Shown: piece by piece, positions 19,008 to 27,258 of the stretch
Layout of the letters: every line of letters begins with the position of its first letter
Numbering within the stretch: position 1 is the stretch's first letter
The notes under the pieces: generated by a model
Databases searched by the model: none
What the model was told of the DNA's origin: nothing
The model's input: only the letters and a program-made list of their open reading frames with translations
Source: Methylobacterium tarhaniae
Lineage (GTDB): Bacteria > Pseudomonadota > Alphaproteobacteria > Rhizobiales > Beijerinckiaceae
DNA: 63,832 bases
Assembly (NCBI RefSeq): GCF_001043955.1
Contig: NZ_LABZ01000134.1
Span: forward strand, 1-63,832
Direction of reading: 5' to 3'
Position numbers and translations under genes: made by a program

Positions 19008-19760
19008 TTGACCGACACCGCCTACGCCCTCTTCCTCGACTTCGACGGGACCCTGGTCGAGATTGCCCCCCGCCCCGACGGCGTCGTGGTCCCGCCCGCC
19101 CTGCCGCCGGGTCTGGCGCGGCTGCGCGGCCGCCTCGGCGGGGCGCTGGCGCTGGTGACCGGGCGACCGATCGCCACCATCGACGGCTTCCTGGCGCCGG
19201 AGCGCTTCGACGTCGCGGGCCTGCACGGGGTCGAGCAGCGCCTGGCCGGCCGTGTCGCCGGCGGCGATCCGGCGGCGCATCCCGCCCTGCGGGCGGGCGT
19301 CGACACCCTGCAGCAGGCGGTCGCCGACCTCGACGGCGTGCTGATCGAGGACAAGGGCTGCTCGGTCGCGGTGCATTGGCGCCTCGCGAACGCGGCCGAT
19401 GCCGCGCGGGCGCAGTCGGCCGCCGCCTCCGTCGCCGGCATCCTCGGCGAGGCCTACCGCCTGCAACAGGGCAAGGCGGTGGCCGAGATCCTGCCCGCCA
19501 GCGCCACCAAGGGCCACGCCATCCGGGCCTTCCTGCGCGAGGCGCCCTATGCGGGCCGCCGGGCGATCTTCATCGGCGACGACCTCACCGACGAGAAGGC
19601 CTTCGTCCCGGTGAACGAGGATGGCGGGATCACCGTCCGCGTCGGGCCCGGCGACACGGTCGCCCGCCACCGCCTCGCCGATCCGGCGGCGGTGCGGGCG
19701 CTGCTCCTCGGCTGGGCCGAGGGCGGCGCCATCGATCCGGCGGCGCTGCCGGCGGCGTGA
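19008..19760 (+). CDS. otsB: Trehalose-6-phosphate phosphatase
   Basis: A 250-residue HAD phosphatase that removes phosphate from trehalose-6-phosphate. Motif I is LFLDFDGTLVE at the N-terminus, motif II LVTGRP, and motif IV IGDDLTDEKAF near residue 185; KGHAIRAFL supplies the lysine. I choose a TTG start at 19008 because GGGAG lies 10 nt upstream and the HAD motif then sits at the usual position; an ATG at 18945 would add 21 residues without a ribosome site. The otsA partner is not in the window. The enzyme would work in osmotic or stress trehalose synthesis. Confidence 0.88.
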   Translation: MTDTAYALFLDFDGTLVEIAPRPDGVVVPPALPPGLARLRGRLGGALALVTGRPIATIDGFLAPERFDVAGLHGVEQRLAGRVAGGDPAAHPALRAGVDTLQQAVADLDGVLIEDKGCSVAVHWRLANAADAARAQSAAASVAGILGEAYRLQQGKAVAEILPASATKGHAIRAFLREAPYAGRRAIFIGDDLTDEKAFVPVNEDGGITVRVGPGDTVARHRLADPAAVRALLLGWAEGGAIDPAALPAA

Positions 19761-19857
19761 GGAGAGGTGCCGGCGCGACGGAGAGGACCGACCTATCCGC
19801 CGGGCCGGCAATGCTCTAACCCAGGTCCCGACGTCACGCACAGGAACGATCCCGTCG

Positions 19858-20280
19858 ATGCGCCGTTCGCCCTTCTACCTTGTCGGAGCCCTCACGATCG
19901 CCATGACCGCCTCAGCCTCCGCCGATTCGTTCGTCACCGCCCCGTCCGGCCTCAAGTACAAGGACGAGGTCGTCGGGACCGGCCCGCAGCCGAAGACCGG
20001 GCAGACCGTCAGCGTCCACTATACCGGCTGGCTCTACCAGGACGGCAAGAAGGGCGCGAAGTTCGACAGCTCGCTCGACCGCAAGCAGCCGCTGAACTTC
20101 GCGGTCGGCACCGGCCAGGTCATCAAGGGCTGGGACGAGGGCCTGTCGACCATGAAGGTCGGCGGCAAGCGCACCCTGGTGATCCCGCCCGAGCTCGGCT
20201 ACGGCGCCCGCGGCGCCGGCGGCGTGATCCCGCCGAACGCCACGCTGATGTTCGACGTCGAACTGCTCGGCGTGCGCTGA
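19858..20280 (+). CDS. FKBP-type peptidyl-prolyl isomerase, exported
   Basis: A 140-residue protein. The N-terminus MRRSPFYLVGALTIAMTASASA is a Sec signal (split here as MRRSPFYLVG and ALTIAMTASASA), so it acts in the periplasm. The FKBP fold is complete: VSVHYTGWL, FDSSLDR, FAVGTGQVIKGWDEGL, and GYGARGAGGVIPPNATL. It catalyses proline cis-trans isomerisation during protein folding. It follows otsB by 97 bp but is probably its own unit. A palindrome after the stop likely terminates it. Confidence 0.92.
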   Translation: MRRSPFYLVGALTIAMTASASADSFVTAPSGLKYKDEVVGTGPQPKTGQTVSVHYTGWLYQDGKKGAKFDSSLDRKQPLNFAVGTGQVIKGWDEGLSTMKVGGKRTLVIPPELGYGARGAGGVIPPNATLMFDVELLGVR

Positions 20281-20290
20281 CACCATCCCT

Positions 20291-20332
20291 CGTCATTCCG
20301 GGACCGCGAAAGCGGGACCCGGGATGACACGG
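20291..20332. terminator. Palindromic repeat acting as terminator between fkpA-like gene and livF
   Basis: CGTCATTCCGGG (from 20291) pairs with CCCGGGATGAC (to about 20328) around CCGCGAAAGCGG. It is one copy of the CCCGGG/GTCAT repeat family found in other gaps. It sits between two convergent genes, where a bidirectional terminator is expected. Confidence 0.65.
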
Positions 20333-20368
20333 AGTGTTTCAGCTCCGTCGATCCGTTGTCGATGTTCC

Positions 20369-21115
20369 TCAGACCTCCAGCCACTCCCGCCGCACCGCCT
20401 CGTTGGCGGAGAGCGCGGCGGGCGTGCCCTCGAACACGACGTGGCCGTGGCCCATCACGTAGAGGCGCTGCGACAGCTTGAGGGCGATGGTCAGCTTCTG
20501 CTCGACCAGCAGCACCGCGACGCCGCGGGCGGCGATCTCCCCGATCATCTCGGCGACGCGGGCGACCATCTGGGGCGACAGGCCCTCCGTCGGCTCGTCG
20601 ATCATGATCAGATCGGGATCGCCCATCAGGGTGCGGCAGATCGTGAGCATCTGCTGCTCGCCACCCGAGAGCACGCCGCCGGGCGTGTCGATCCGCTCCT
20701 CCAGCCGCGGAAACAGCCGGAAGATGTCGGCATAGGACCAGCGCCCGCCACGCTTCCCGCTCTTCTCGCCGAGAGCCAGGTTCTGCCGCACCGTGAGCTT
20801 GGGGAAGATCGCCCGCTCCTCCGGCACGTAGCCCAAGCCCCGGCGGGCGACGGCGTAGGGTTTGAGGCCGGCGATCGGCTGGCCCTTGAAGCGGATCTGC
20901 CCGCGGGGCGGCACGTCGCCCATGATCGCCTTGAGCGTCGTCGAACGCCCGACGCCGTTGCGGCCGAGGATCGACACGATCTCGCCGGCCCCGACCCGGA
21001 AGCTCACCCCCTGGAGGATGTGGCTCTTGCCGTAATAGGCGTGCAAATCCTCGACCTCGAGGAGGGCGGGTGCGGTGGCGGCAGCCACCGCCGGCATCGC
21101 GAGGGCGGCGCTCAC
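20369..21115 (-). CDS. livF: Branched-chain amino acid-type ABC transporter ATPase LivF, with Walker A Lys changed to Arg
   Basis: A 248-residue LivF-type ATPase. The Walker A is GRNGVGRST, in which the invariant Lys is Arg (codon CGT); the signature LSGGEQQML, Walker B LIMIDEPTEGLS and the switch region LLVEQKLTIAL follow (LivF normally has Gln-Lys here). The GTG start at 21115 overlaps the livG stop (GTGA); an ATG 18 bp downstream is possible. It is the last gene of livKHMGF. The transporter imports amino acids or related small molecules; the true substrate is unknown. Confidence 0.9.
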   Translation of the reverse strand: MSAALAMPAVAAATAPALLEVEDLHAYYGKSHILQGVSFRVGAGEIVSILGRNGVGRSTTLKAIMGDVPPRGQIRFKGQPIAGLKPYAVARRGLGYVPEERAIFPKLTVRQNLALGEKSGKRGGRWSYADIFRLFPRLEERIDTPGGVLSGGEQQMLTICRTLMGDPDLIMIDEPTEGLSPQMVARVAEMIGEIAARGVAVLLVEQKLTIALKLSQRLYVMGHGHVVFEGTPAALSANEAVRREWLEV

Positions 21116-21876
21116 GCGGCCTGCTCCCCGGTGGCGACGCCCAGATAGGCTTCCTGCACGGCGCGGTTCTCCCGGATGCGGGCTGGCGTGTCGGTGGCGA
21201 TGATCCGGCCGTAGACCAGCACCGAGATGCGGTCGGCGAGCCCGAACACCACCGCCATGTCGTGCTCGACCATCACCAGCGTGCGGCCCGTGGTGACCTC
21301 GCGGATGAGCTGGGTCGCGTGCTCGCTCTCGCTGTGGCTCATCCCGGCCATCGGCTCGTCGAGGAGGATGACCTTGGCATCGCTGGCGATGGCGATGCCG
21401 ATCTCCAGCGCCCGCTGGTCGGCATAGGCCAGCAATCCGGCCGCCACGGATGCGCGGTGGCCGAGGCGGATGCGAGAGAGAATCTCTTCCGTGCGCTCGG
21501 CGACGCCGGGCAGATTCTCGACCCCGCGCCAGAAGGACGGGCCGTGCCCCATCGCCCGCAGCACCGCGCAGCGCACGTTCTCCCACACGCTGAGCTTGGG
21601 GAAGATGTTGGTGACCTGGAAGCTGCGGGCGAGGCCGGCCCGGTTGATCGCCGCCGGGCGCCAGCCGGTGATGTCCCGGCCTTCCAGCTTGATCGTGCCG
21701 CTCGTCGGCGCGAAGCGGCCGCTGATCAAGTGGAACAGGGTCGACTTGCCGGCACCGTTCGGTCCGATGATGGCGTGGCGCTCGCCCACCGGCACCGAGA
21801 GATCGACGCCGTTGATGATCTTGGCCGGGCCGAAGCTCTTGTGGACGCCGGACAATTCGATCGCGGGGGCACTCAT
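21112..21876 (-). CDS. livG: Branched-chain amino acid-type ABC transporter ATPase LivG
   Basis: A 254-residue LivG-type ATPase with an intact Walker A (GPNGAGKST), the long insertion typical of LivG (LARSFQVTNIFPKLSV), a weak signature region (LAYADQRALEIGIAI) and Walker B VILLDEPMAGMS, then VEHDMAVVF. The ATG overlaps the livM stop (ATGA) and has AGGAG 8 nt upstream. It pairs with LivF to drive the HM permease. The LSGGQ-like motif is LAYADQR, a common form in this subfamily. Confidence 0.93.
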   Translation of the reverse strand: MSAPAIELSGVHKSFGPAKIINGVDLSVPVGERHAIIGPNGAGKSTLFHLISGRFAPTSGTIKLEGRDITGWRPAAINRAGLARSFQVTNIFPKLSVWENVRCAVLRAMGHGPSFWRGVENLPGVAERTEEILSRIRLGHRASVAAGLLAYADQRALEIGIAIASDAKVILLDEPMAGMSHSESEHATQLIREVTTGRTLVMVEHDMAVVFGLADRISVLVYGRIIATDTPARIRENRAVQEAYLGVATGEQAA

Positions 21877-23201
21877 GCCAGCTTCTCCTTGGCGGCGTCG
21901 GAGGCCTCGTGCCAGGCCGCGGCGACCCGCGGCAGCACGGCTCTCAAGGCGAGCCCGCCCCCGACCGCCATCGCGCCGGCCACGATCCAGGGCAGGATGT
22001 GGGCGGCATCGAAGGGGACGCCGATCAGGCTCATCTCGGTGCCGTCGCTCGCCTTGACCAGCACCCGGAACGCCATCTCGATCAGCGCGATCACGCCGGC
22101 CAGCAGGAGGAGGAACGGCCCGAGCGCCAGGAGGTAGGCCGGCAGGAGCCGGTGAGCGGTGCCGGCCCGGACGAGCGGCCCGTGCATGAGGGCGAGGCCC
22201 GCAATGCCGCCGGGGGCGAACATCACGATGGCGATGAACAGGAGCCCGAAATAGAGCTGCCAGACTTCCGTTAGGTCGCTGAGCGAGACCTGGAGCAGCG
22301 TCACCACCACGGCGCCGACGACCGGGCCGACGAAGGTGCCGATGCCGCCGATGAAGGTCGCGAGCAGCACGACGCCGGATTGGTGCACCCCGAGATAGGC
22401 CGAGTTGGCGATCTCGAAGTTGATGCCCGCGAGCGCGCCGGCGACGCCCGCGAACATCGCCGAGAGGCAGAAGGCGGTGATGCGGATCGCCTGCGGCTCG
22501 TAGCCCAGGAACTCGACCCGCTCCGGGTTCTCGCGCACGGCGTTGCACAGGCGCCCGAGCGGCGTGCGGGTGATCGCGTACATTGCCACCGCACAGATCA
22601 GGCACCAGGCGGCGATCAGGTAGTAGACCTGGATCTGCGGTCCGAAGTTGAGGTCGAACATCCGCAGCATCTTGGTGCGGTTGGCGGTGATGCCCTCCTC
22701 GCCGCCGAAGAAGCTGTGCAGGATGTGCGAGCCCGACGAGACCAGCTCGGCGATGCCGAGCGAGATCATGGCGAAGACGGTGCCGGCGCGCCGGGTCGAG
22801 ATCGCCCCGAACAGGATGCCGAAGGCGAGGCCGGCGAGACCGCCGACCACGGGCATCAGCGGCAAGGGCACGGGCAGGCGCAACGACGCCACGAGGTTCA
22901 TCGCGTGGACGGTGAAGAAGGCGCCCAGGCCGTAATAGACCGCATGGCCGAAGGACAGGAGCCCGGTCTGGCCGAGCAGCATGTTGTAGGACAGGGAGAA
23001 CACCACCATGATGCCCATCAGGCTCATCATGGTCAGCGCCGTGCCGCTGGTGAAGACCAGCGGCGCCGCGACCAGGATTCCGGCGGCGAGGATCCAGGGC
23101 AGCACCTGCGCGGCCAGCCCCGCTCCCCGCGGGCGGATCGACGGGCGGGCGCCGGCCTTCGCCCACTCCCCGGACGGCGCGATGTCGGCGAGGTCGCTCA
23201 T
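21873..23201 (-). CDS. livM: LivM-type ABC permease with a long C-terminal membrane extension
   Basis: A 442-residue permease, longer than typical LivM (about 320-360). The core has eight or more membrane segments and the hallmark NMLLGQTGLLSFGHAVYYGLG and GGIGTFVGPVVGA stretches. After the usual end (FAPGGIAGLALM) there are about 100 more residues with two extra hydrophobic segments (LLALGPFLLLLAGVIALIEM and ILPWIVAGAMAVGGGLALRA). It starts with an ATG overlapping the livH stop. The extension may define a subfamily with a different substrate. Confidence 0.9.
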   Translation of the reverse strand: MSDLADIAPSGEWAKAGARPSIRPRGAGLAAQVLPWILAAGILVAAPLVFTSGTALTMMSLMGIMVVFSLSYNMLLGQTGLLSFGHAVYYGLGAFFTVHAMNLVASLRLPVPLPLMPVVGGLAGLAFGILFGAISTRRAGTVFAMISLGIAELVSSGSHILHSFFGGEEGITANRTKMLRMFDLNFGPQIQVYYLIAAWCLICAVAMYAITRTPLGRLCNAVRENPERVEFLGYEPQAIRITAFCLSAMFAGVAGALAGINFEIANSAYLGVHQSGVVLLATFIGGIGTFVGPVVGAVVVTLLQVSLSDLTEVWQLYFGLLFIAIVMFAPGGIAGLALMHGPLVRAGTAHRLLPAYLLALGPFLLLLAGVIALIEMAFRVLVKASDGTEMSLIGVPFDAAHILPWIVAGAMAVGGGLALRAVLPRVAAAWHEASDAAKEKLA

Positions 23202-24151
23202 GCTTCGCGGTTCCCGAGCAGGCCGGTCGGCCGCGCGATCAGCACGAGGACCAGCAGGAGATAGGGGATGATCGGCCCGACCTGGGCGATCGTCACGTTC
23301 CACAGGTCGCCCAGCACACCGCCCGAGGGCGCCGCCTCGATGCCGATGGCCTGGAAGACGCTGGCGACCGACACGTCGAGCGAGATCGCAAAGGTCTGCA
23401 CCAGCCCGATCAGCAGGGAGGCCGCGAAGGCACCGGTGAGCGAGCCGAGGCCACCGACCACCACGACCACGAACAGGATCGGCCCGAGCAGGCCCGCCAT
23501 ATTGGCCTGGGTCACGAGCGCCGGCCCGGCGATGACGCCCGCCACGGCGGCGAGACCCGTACCGACGCCGAAGACCAGCATGAAGACCTTGGGCACGTCG
23601 TGGCCGAGCATCGCCACCATGTTGGGATGGGTCAGCGCCGCCTGGATGATCAGCCCGACCCGGGTGCGGGTCAGGGCGGCCAGGAGGGCGATGAAGATCG
23701 CCACCGAGATCACCAGCATGAACAGCTTGTAGGCCGGGTAGTTGGTGCCGAAGACCGTGAAGGCCGGGAAGTCGAGCACCGCCGGCACGCGGTAATCGAC
23801 CGGCAGCTTGCCCCACACCATCTGCACCACCTCCTCGATCACGTAGGCGAGGCCGAAGGTGAAGAGCAGTTCCGGCACGTGGCCGTGGCGGTGGACGTTG
23901 CGCAGGCCGTAGCGCTCGACGAGGGCCCCGAGGCCCCCGACCACCAGCGGAGCGGCGACGAGACCGACCCAGAAGCCGGTGAAGCGGCTGATCTGGTAGC
24001 CGAAGAACGCGCCCAGCATGTAGAAGCTGGCATGGGCGAAGTTGAGCACGCCCATCATGCTGAAGATGAGGGTCAGGCCGCTCGCCATCAGGAAGAGCAG
24101 CATCCCGTAGAGCACGCCGTTCAGCGTCGAGACGATCACGAGTTCGAGCAC
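23198..24151 (-). CDS. livH: LivH-type ABC permease
   Basis: A 317-residue permease. Near the N-terminus are LNGVLYGMLLFLMASGLTL and MGVLNFAHASFYMLGAFFG, the LivH hallmark; at least eight hydrophobic segments follow. I use the GTG at 24151, which has AGGAGA 6 nt upstream and gives a normal N-terminus; the frame stays open upstream but the sequence there is not protein-like. Upstream is a 380-bp gap to the binding-protein gene. Confidence 0.9.
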   Translation of the reverse strand: MLELVIVSTLNGVLYGMLLFLMASGLTLIFSMMGVLNFAHASFYMLGAFFGYQISRFTGFWVGLVAAPLVVGGLGALVERYGLRNVHRHGHVPELLFTFGLAYVIEEVVQMVWGKLPVDYRVPAVLDFPAFTVFGTNYPAYKLFMLVISVAIFIALLAALTRTRVGLIIQAALTHPNMVAMLGHDVPKVFMLVFGVGTGLAAVAGVIAGPALVTQANMAGLLGPILFVVVVVGGLGSLTGAFAASLLIGLVQTFAISLDVSVASVFQAIGIEAAPSGGVLGDLWNVTIAQVGPIIPYLLLVLVLIARPTGLLGNREA

Positions 24152-24531
24152 GCGGGGTCTCCTGCCGGTGCGAGGCGCCGAGATGGCGGGTGCGTGGTGG
24201 GAAGCGCCCACCGGGTTCACGGGAAACCGACTCCAAGCGCTTGATGTTACAGTCGGAGCTTTCAGCGCGGGATCCCCTTCCCCGCGTGGAGAAGGGACCC
24301 GCGCCAATGCGAACACCGTCTTCGACGGCTGCAACGGCTCAAGACAATCGCCGCCTCGTTTCATCCGCATCGGACGGCGAAGCCGGTGAAGACTCCGAGA
24401 TTCCCGGAGCCCTCCTTCAAGGCTGCTGCAAGCAGCGGCACCTCAGGATGAGGGTGTGGAGTGGGAAAGCTTGACCCAGAAGCTTGACCTATGTGCGGCC
24501 CCCGCCGGATCGGGGTGCCGGCCTCCCCGCC
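24152..24531. other. Gap between livK-like and livH genes
   Basis: This 380-bp stretch inside the liv cluster has no recognisable gene. It contains short hairpins, for example CTGCTGCAAGCAG near 24424 and CCTTCCCCGCGTGGAGAAGG near 24276. Such gaps after a binding-protein gene often lower expression of the permease genes relative to the binding protein; that is inference. Confidence 0.5.
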
Positions 24532-25770
24532 TCAGCTCGGCCGGTCCATCTTGCAGGTGGTGGGCAGCAGGGTGTCCTTGGCCTCGACCACGCCGTCACC
24601 GGTCCAGCCCCAGCCGGTATTCTCGCTGTCGAGGACCTTCGACGTATCGACCGGGCCGAAGCGCGAGATGTAGATGGGCTGGAAGATCTGGTGGTCGTCC
24701 GGCCGGATGAAGCTGTCCTTGCCGTAGAGCGTGTCGTTGTGGATCGCATCCATCGCCTTGGCGATGGCCTTCGGATCGGTGGACTTGGCGGCAAGCGTCG
24801 CCTTCGCCAGGACGTTCATCAGGTTGACGACGCGCGGATAGGTCAGTTCCTGGCCGGTCTTGGCGCGGAACGCGGTCTCGAAGTCGTGGCCGGCCTTGTA
24901 GTCGATGTTGGCGTAGCCCTCGGAGATCTGGAACACCCGATCGGGGAGGTTGGCCTGCTTGATCGCCGTCGGCCCGCCGCTGCCGCCGCCGTAATAGGTG
25001 TAGAAATGCGCCTGGAGCCCCGCATCGCCGGCGGCCTTCAGCAGCAGCGCCATGTCCTGCGCCCAGTTGCCGGTGATCACCGTATCGGCGCCGGAGGCCT
25101 TGATCTTGGCGATGTAGGGCGAGAAGTCGTTGACCTTCTGCAGCGGCGCCACCTCGTCGCCGACGATCTGGATATCGGGCCGCTTCTCCTTCAGCATCGC
25201 CCGGGCCGCCGCGCGCACCGCCTGGCCGTGCGAGTAGTCCTGGTTGATCAGGTAGACCTTTTTGATCTCCGGCTTGCCCTTGATGTAGTTGGTCAAGGCC
25301 GCCATCTTGATGTCGGAATTGGCGTCGAACCGGAAGTGCCAGTAATTGCACTTGGCGTTGGTCAGCGCCGGATCGACTGCAGCATAGTTGAGGTACAGGA
25401 TCTCCTTGCCGGGATTGCGGTCGTTGTACTTGCCGACGAAATCGATCAGCGCGGCGCCGACCGAGGAGCCGTTGCCCTGCACCACCACGCGGGCGCCGGA
25501 ATCGATCGCCTTCTGAAGCTGGACCAGGCTCTCCTGCGGGTTGAGCTTGTTGTCGTAGCCCGTCACCTCGAGCTTCAGGTCCGGGTTCTTGGCGTTGAGC
25601 TGCTCGGCCATGAACTGGAAGGTCTTCAGCCCGGCTTCGCCGGTGCTGGCCCCGCCGCCGGAGAGGGGATCGACGAAGGCGATCTTCAGGCTCATCGGCG
25701 CGGCGAGCGCGGTCGAGGCGGCCAAAGCCACGAGGCCGGCAGCCGTGATGCGCGCGAGGGTCTTGACCAA
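24532..25770 (-). CDS. LivK-like periplasmic substrate-binding protein
   Basis: A 412-residue type I periplasmic binding protein. The TTG start at 25770 has a strong AGGAGG 5 nt upstream and gives a clean Sec signal (VKTLARITAAGLVALAAS, cut near ALAA). The body matches branched-chain amino acid/amide binders: IAFVDPLSGGGASTGEAGL, GNGSSVGAAL and YLINQDYSHGQAV. It heads the livKHMGF operon and would deliver the substrate to LivHM. The divergent IclR regulator suggests induction by a specific carbon source rather than by amino acids in general. Confidence 0.9.
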   Translation of the reverse strand: MVKTLARITAAGLVALAASTALAAPMSLKIAFVDPLSGGGASTGEAGLKTFQFMAEQLNAKNPDLKLEVTGYDNKLNPQESLVQLQKAIDSGARVVVQGNGSSVGAALIDFVGKYNDRNPGKEILYLNYAAVDPALTNAKCNYWHFRFDANSDIKMAALTNYIKGKPEIKKVYLINQDYSHGQAVRAAARAMLKEKRPDIQIVGDEVAPLQKVNDFSPYIAKIKASGADTVITGNWAQDMALLLKAAGDAGLQAHFYTYYGGGSGGPTAIKQANLPDRVFQISEGYANIDYKAGHDFETAFRAKTGQELTYPRVVNLMNVLAKATLAAKSTDPKAIAKAMDAIHNDTLYGKDSFIRPDDHQIFQPIYISRFGPVDTSKVLDSENTGWGWTGDGVVEAKDTLLPTTCKMDRPS

Positions 25771-25884
25771 GGCGTCCTCCTGGGATGGCGTTCCCGAATT
25801 CTTGCTGGCGCGCCGCGTTCGGCGTCGCCGGGGGTCCTGGCCCCGTTGACCTGACACTGCCTCCCCGTCCGGGACCGGTCAAGA

Positions 25885-25911
25885 CGCGAAATGACGATCC
25901 GCATCGCGAAA
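25885..25911. promoter_or_regulatory. Candidate IclR operator: direct repeat CGCGAAA at 20-bp spacing
   Basis: CGCGAAA occurs at 25885-25891 and 25905-25911, exactly 20 bp apart (two helical turns), in the divergent region between the livK-like gene and the iclR-type gene. Spacing on one DNA face would suit a dimer of dimers. No known consensus is matched, so this is only a candidate. Confidence 0.3.
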
Positions 25912-25997
25912 CATGTTGCCGAGCCGGCGCCGGATCGTCACCTTATGGCGGCCTGGGACAAGCGCCGGAAACAGAGGCGCTGGGGGGAGGCGGCAGC

Positions 25998-26822
25998 ATG
26001 GCACAGGCGATGGCGGCGCATGCCGGCGCGATCAGGCAGGATCCCGCGGAAGCGGAGGACGGCGACCGTCAATTCGTCACCGCGCTCGCCCGCGGCCTCC
26101 AGGTCCTGCGCGCCTTCCGGGACGCGGCGGAGATGCTGGGCAACCGCGAGATCGCATCCCGCACCGGCCTGCCCAAGCCCACCGTCTCACGCCTGACCCA
26201 TACGCTCCTCTCCCTCGGCTACCTGGTGCACGACCCGGAGGGCGAGCGCTACGGCCTCGGTCCCGCGGTGCTGGCCCTGAGCGCCGCCTTCCTGCGCCAG
26301 AACTCCTTCCCGCAGATGGTGAAGCCCTTCCTGCAGGACCTCGCCACGGCGGTGCAGGCGCATGTGGCGCTCGGCCTCCTCGACGGGCTGTCGAGCGTCT
26401 ACGTCCAGCTCTGGCGCGGCCAGGGCCAGCGCATCGTGCTGTCGAGCGAGGTGGGCTATCGCCTGCCCCTCGCCCGCAGCGCCATGGGCATGGCGACGCT
26501 GTCGAGCCTCGACGAGGCGGAGCGGACCGCGCTCATGGCCCGGCTGCGCCGCGACGGCGCCGATGCGGGGCGGCTGGAGCAGACCTATCGCCGCTGCGCC
26601 GCCGAAATCGCCGAGCACGGCTTCTGCGTCGGCATCGGAATCTGGCACCAGGACATCAACGCCGTCGCGGCCCCGATCCAGGCCCCCGGCGGGCGGGGCC
26701 AGTTCGCCCTCAACATCAGCGGCCCGGCCTTCCTGCTCACCGAGGAGGTCCTGCGCCAGGAAACCGGCCCGAAGCTGATGGAGACGATCGAGCGCATGCG
26801 GGCGCTCGGGATCGTCGACTGA
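25998..26822 (+). CDS. IclR-family transcriptional regulator
   Basis: A 274-residue regulator. The N-terminal winged helix-turn-helix is at about residues 23-85 (LQVLRAFRD, ASRTGLPKPTVSRLTHTL, then GYLVHDPEGERYGLGP), and the IclR effector domain follows (ARSAMGMATLSS, GIWHQDINAVAAPI). GGAGG lies 7 nt before the ATG. It is divergent from livK, 227 bp away, and so most likely controls that transporter. The effector is unknown. Its stop is only 4 bp from the convergent stop of the next gene. Confidence 0.9.
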   Translation: MAQAMAAHAGAIRQDPAEAEDGDRQFVTALARGLQVLRAFRDAAEMLGNREIASRTGLPKPTVSRLTHTLLSLGYLVHDPEGERYGLGPAVLALSAAFLRQNSFPQMVKPFLQDLATAVQAHVALGLLDGLSSVYVQLWRGQGQRIVLSSEVGYRLPLARSAMGMATLSSLDEAERTALMARLRRDGADAGRLEQTYRRCAAEIAEHGFCVGIGIWHQDINAVAAPIQAPGGRGQFALNISGPAFLLTEEVLRQETGPKLMETIERMRALGIVD

Positions 26823-26826
26823 CGGA

Positions 26827-27153
26827 TCATCCCTCGTCCAGGCCCGCGAACCACGCCGCGTAGGGCGTGTTGCGGGCGAGGTGCCGGGTATAGTCCGGCG
26901 CCCCGTCCGTCCACCAGGGCGGGCCGCGCTCGCCGAGGCCGTGCTTGGCCGCATCGACCGCCGCGCGCGCCCTCGCCAGGGCCGCGCCGCCCTCCCCTTT
27001 CGCGTCGCGCACCGCGCGGCGGGCCCGCATCAACTCCCGCACCAGGGCTTCGCGCCGCTCCGCCGGCAGGCCCGGATCGGAGCGGCGCCACAGCCGCCCG
27101 CGCACCACGATGTAGCGCCCGTCCGGCGTGGTCGGGACAGTCTTTCCCGGCAT
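26827..27153 (-). CDS. Conserved small hypothetical protein
   Basis: A 108-residue cytoplasmic protein, MPGKTVPTTPDGRYIVVRGRLWR... with a charged helix (REALVRELMRARRAV) and a C-terminal PPWWTDGAPDYTR stretch. I recall similar small proteins in Rhizobiales that begin with a TPDGRYIVVRGRLWR-type motif, but no function. The ATG at 27153 is used; a GTG lies one codon upstream. It is convergent with iclR, with only 4 bp between the stops. Confidence 0.7.
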   Translation of the reverse strand: MPGKTVPTTPDGRYIVVRGRLWRRSDPGLPAERREALVRELMRARRAVRDAKGEGGAALARARAAVDAAKHGLGERGPPWWTDGAPDYTRHLARNTPYAAWFAGLDEG

Positions 27154-27258
27154 CACCGTCAGCCCGGCACTTGTGCCCGATGTCTTGAGAGGACGTTAAA
27201 CCTTCGCGCGCAACCTCGTCGCGGGAAGCGGGAGTGGGTCCTCCCGCCTGAGGGCGCC

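Noticed and set aside
24152..24370. Longer livH reaching into the upstream gap
   Set aside because: The added residues are not protein-like and have no ribosome site; the GTG at 24151 has AGGAGA and a normal LivH N-terminus.
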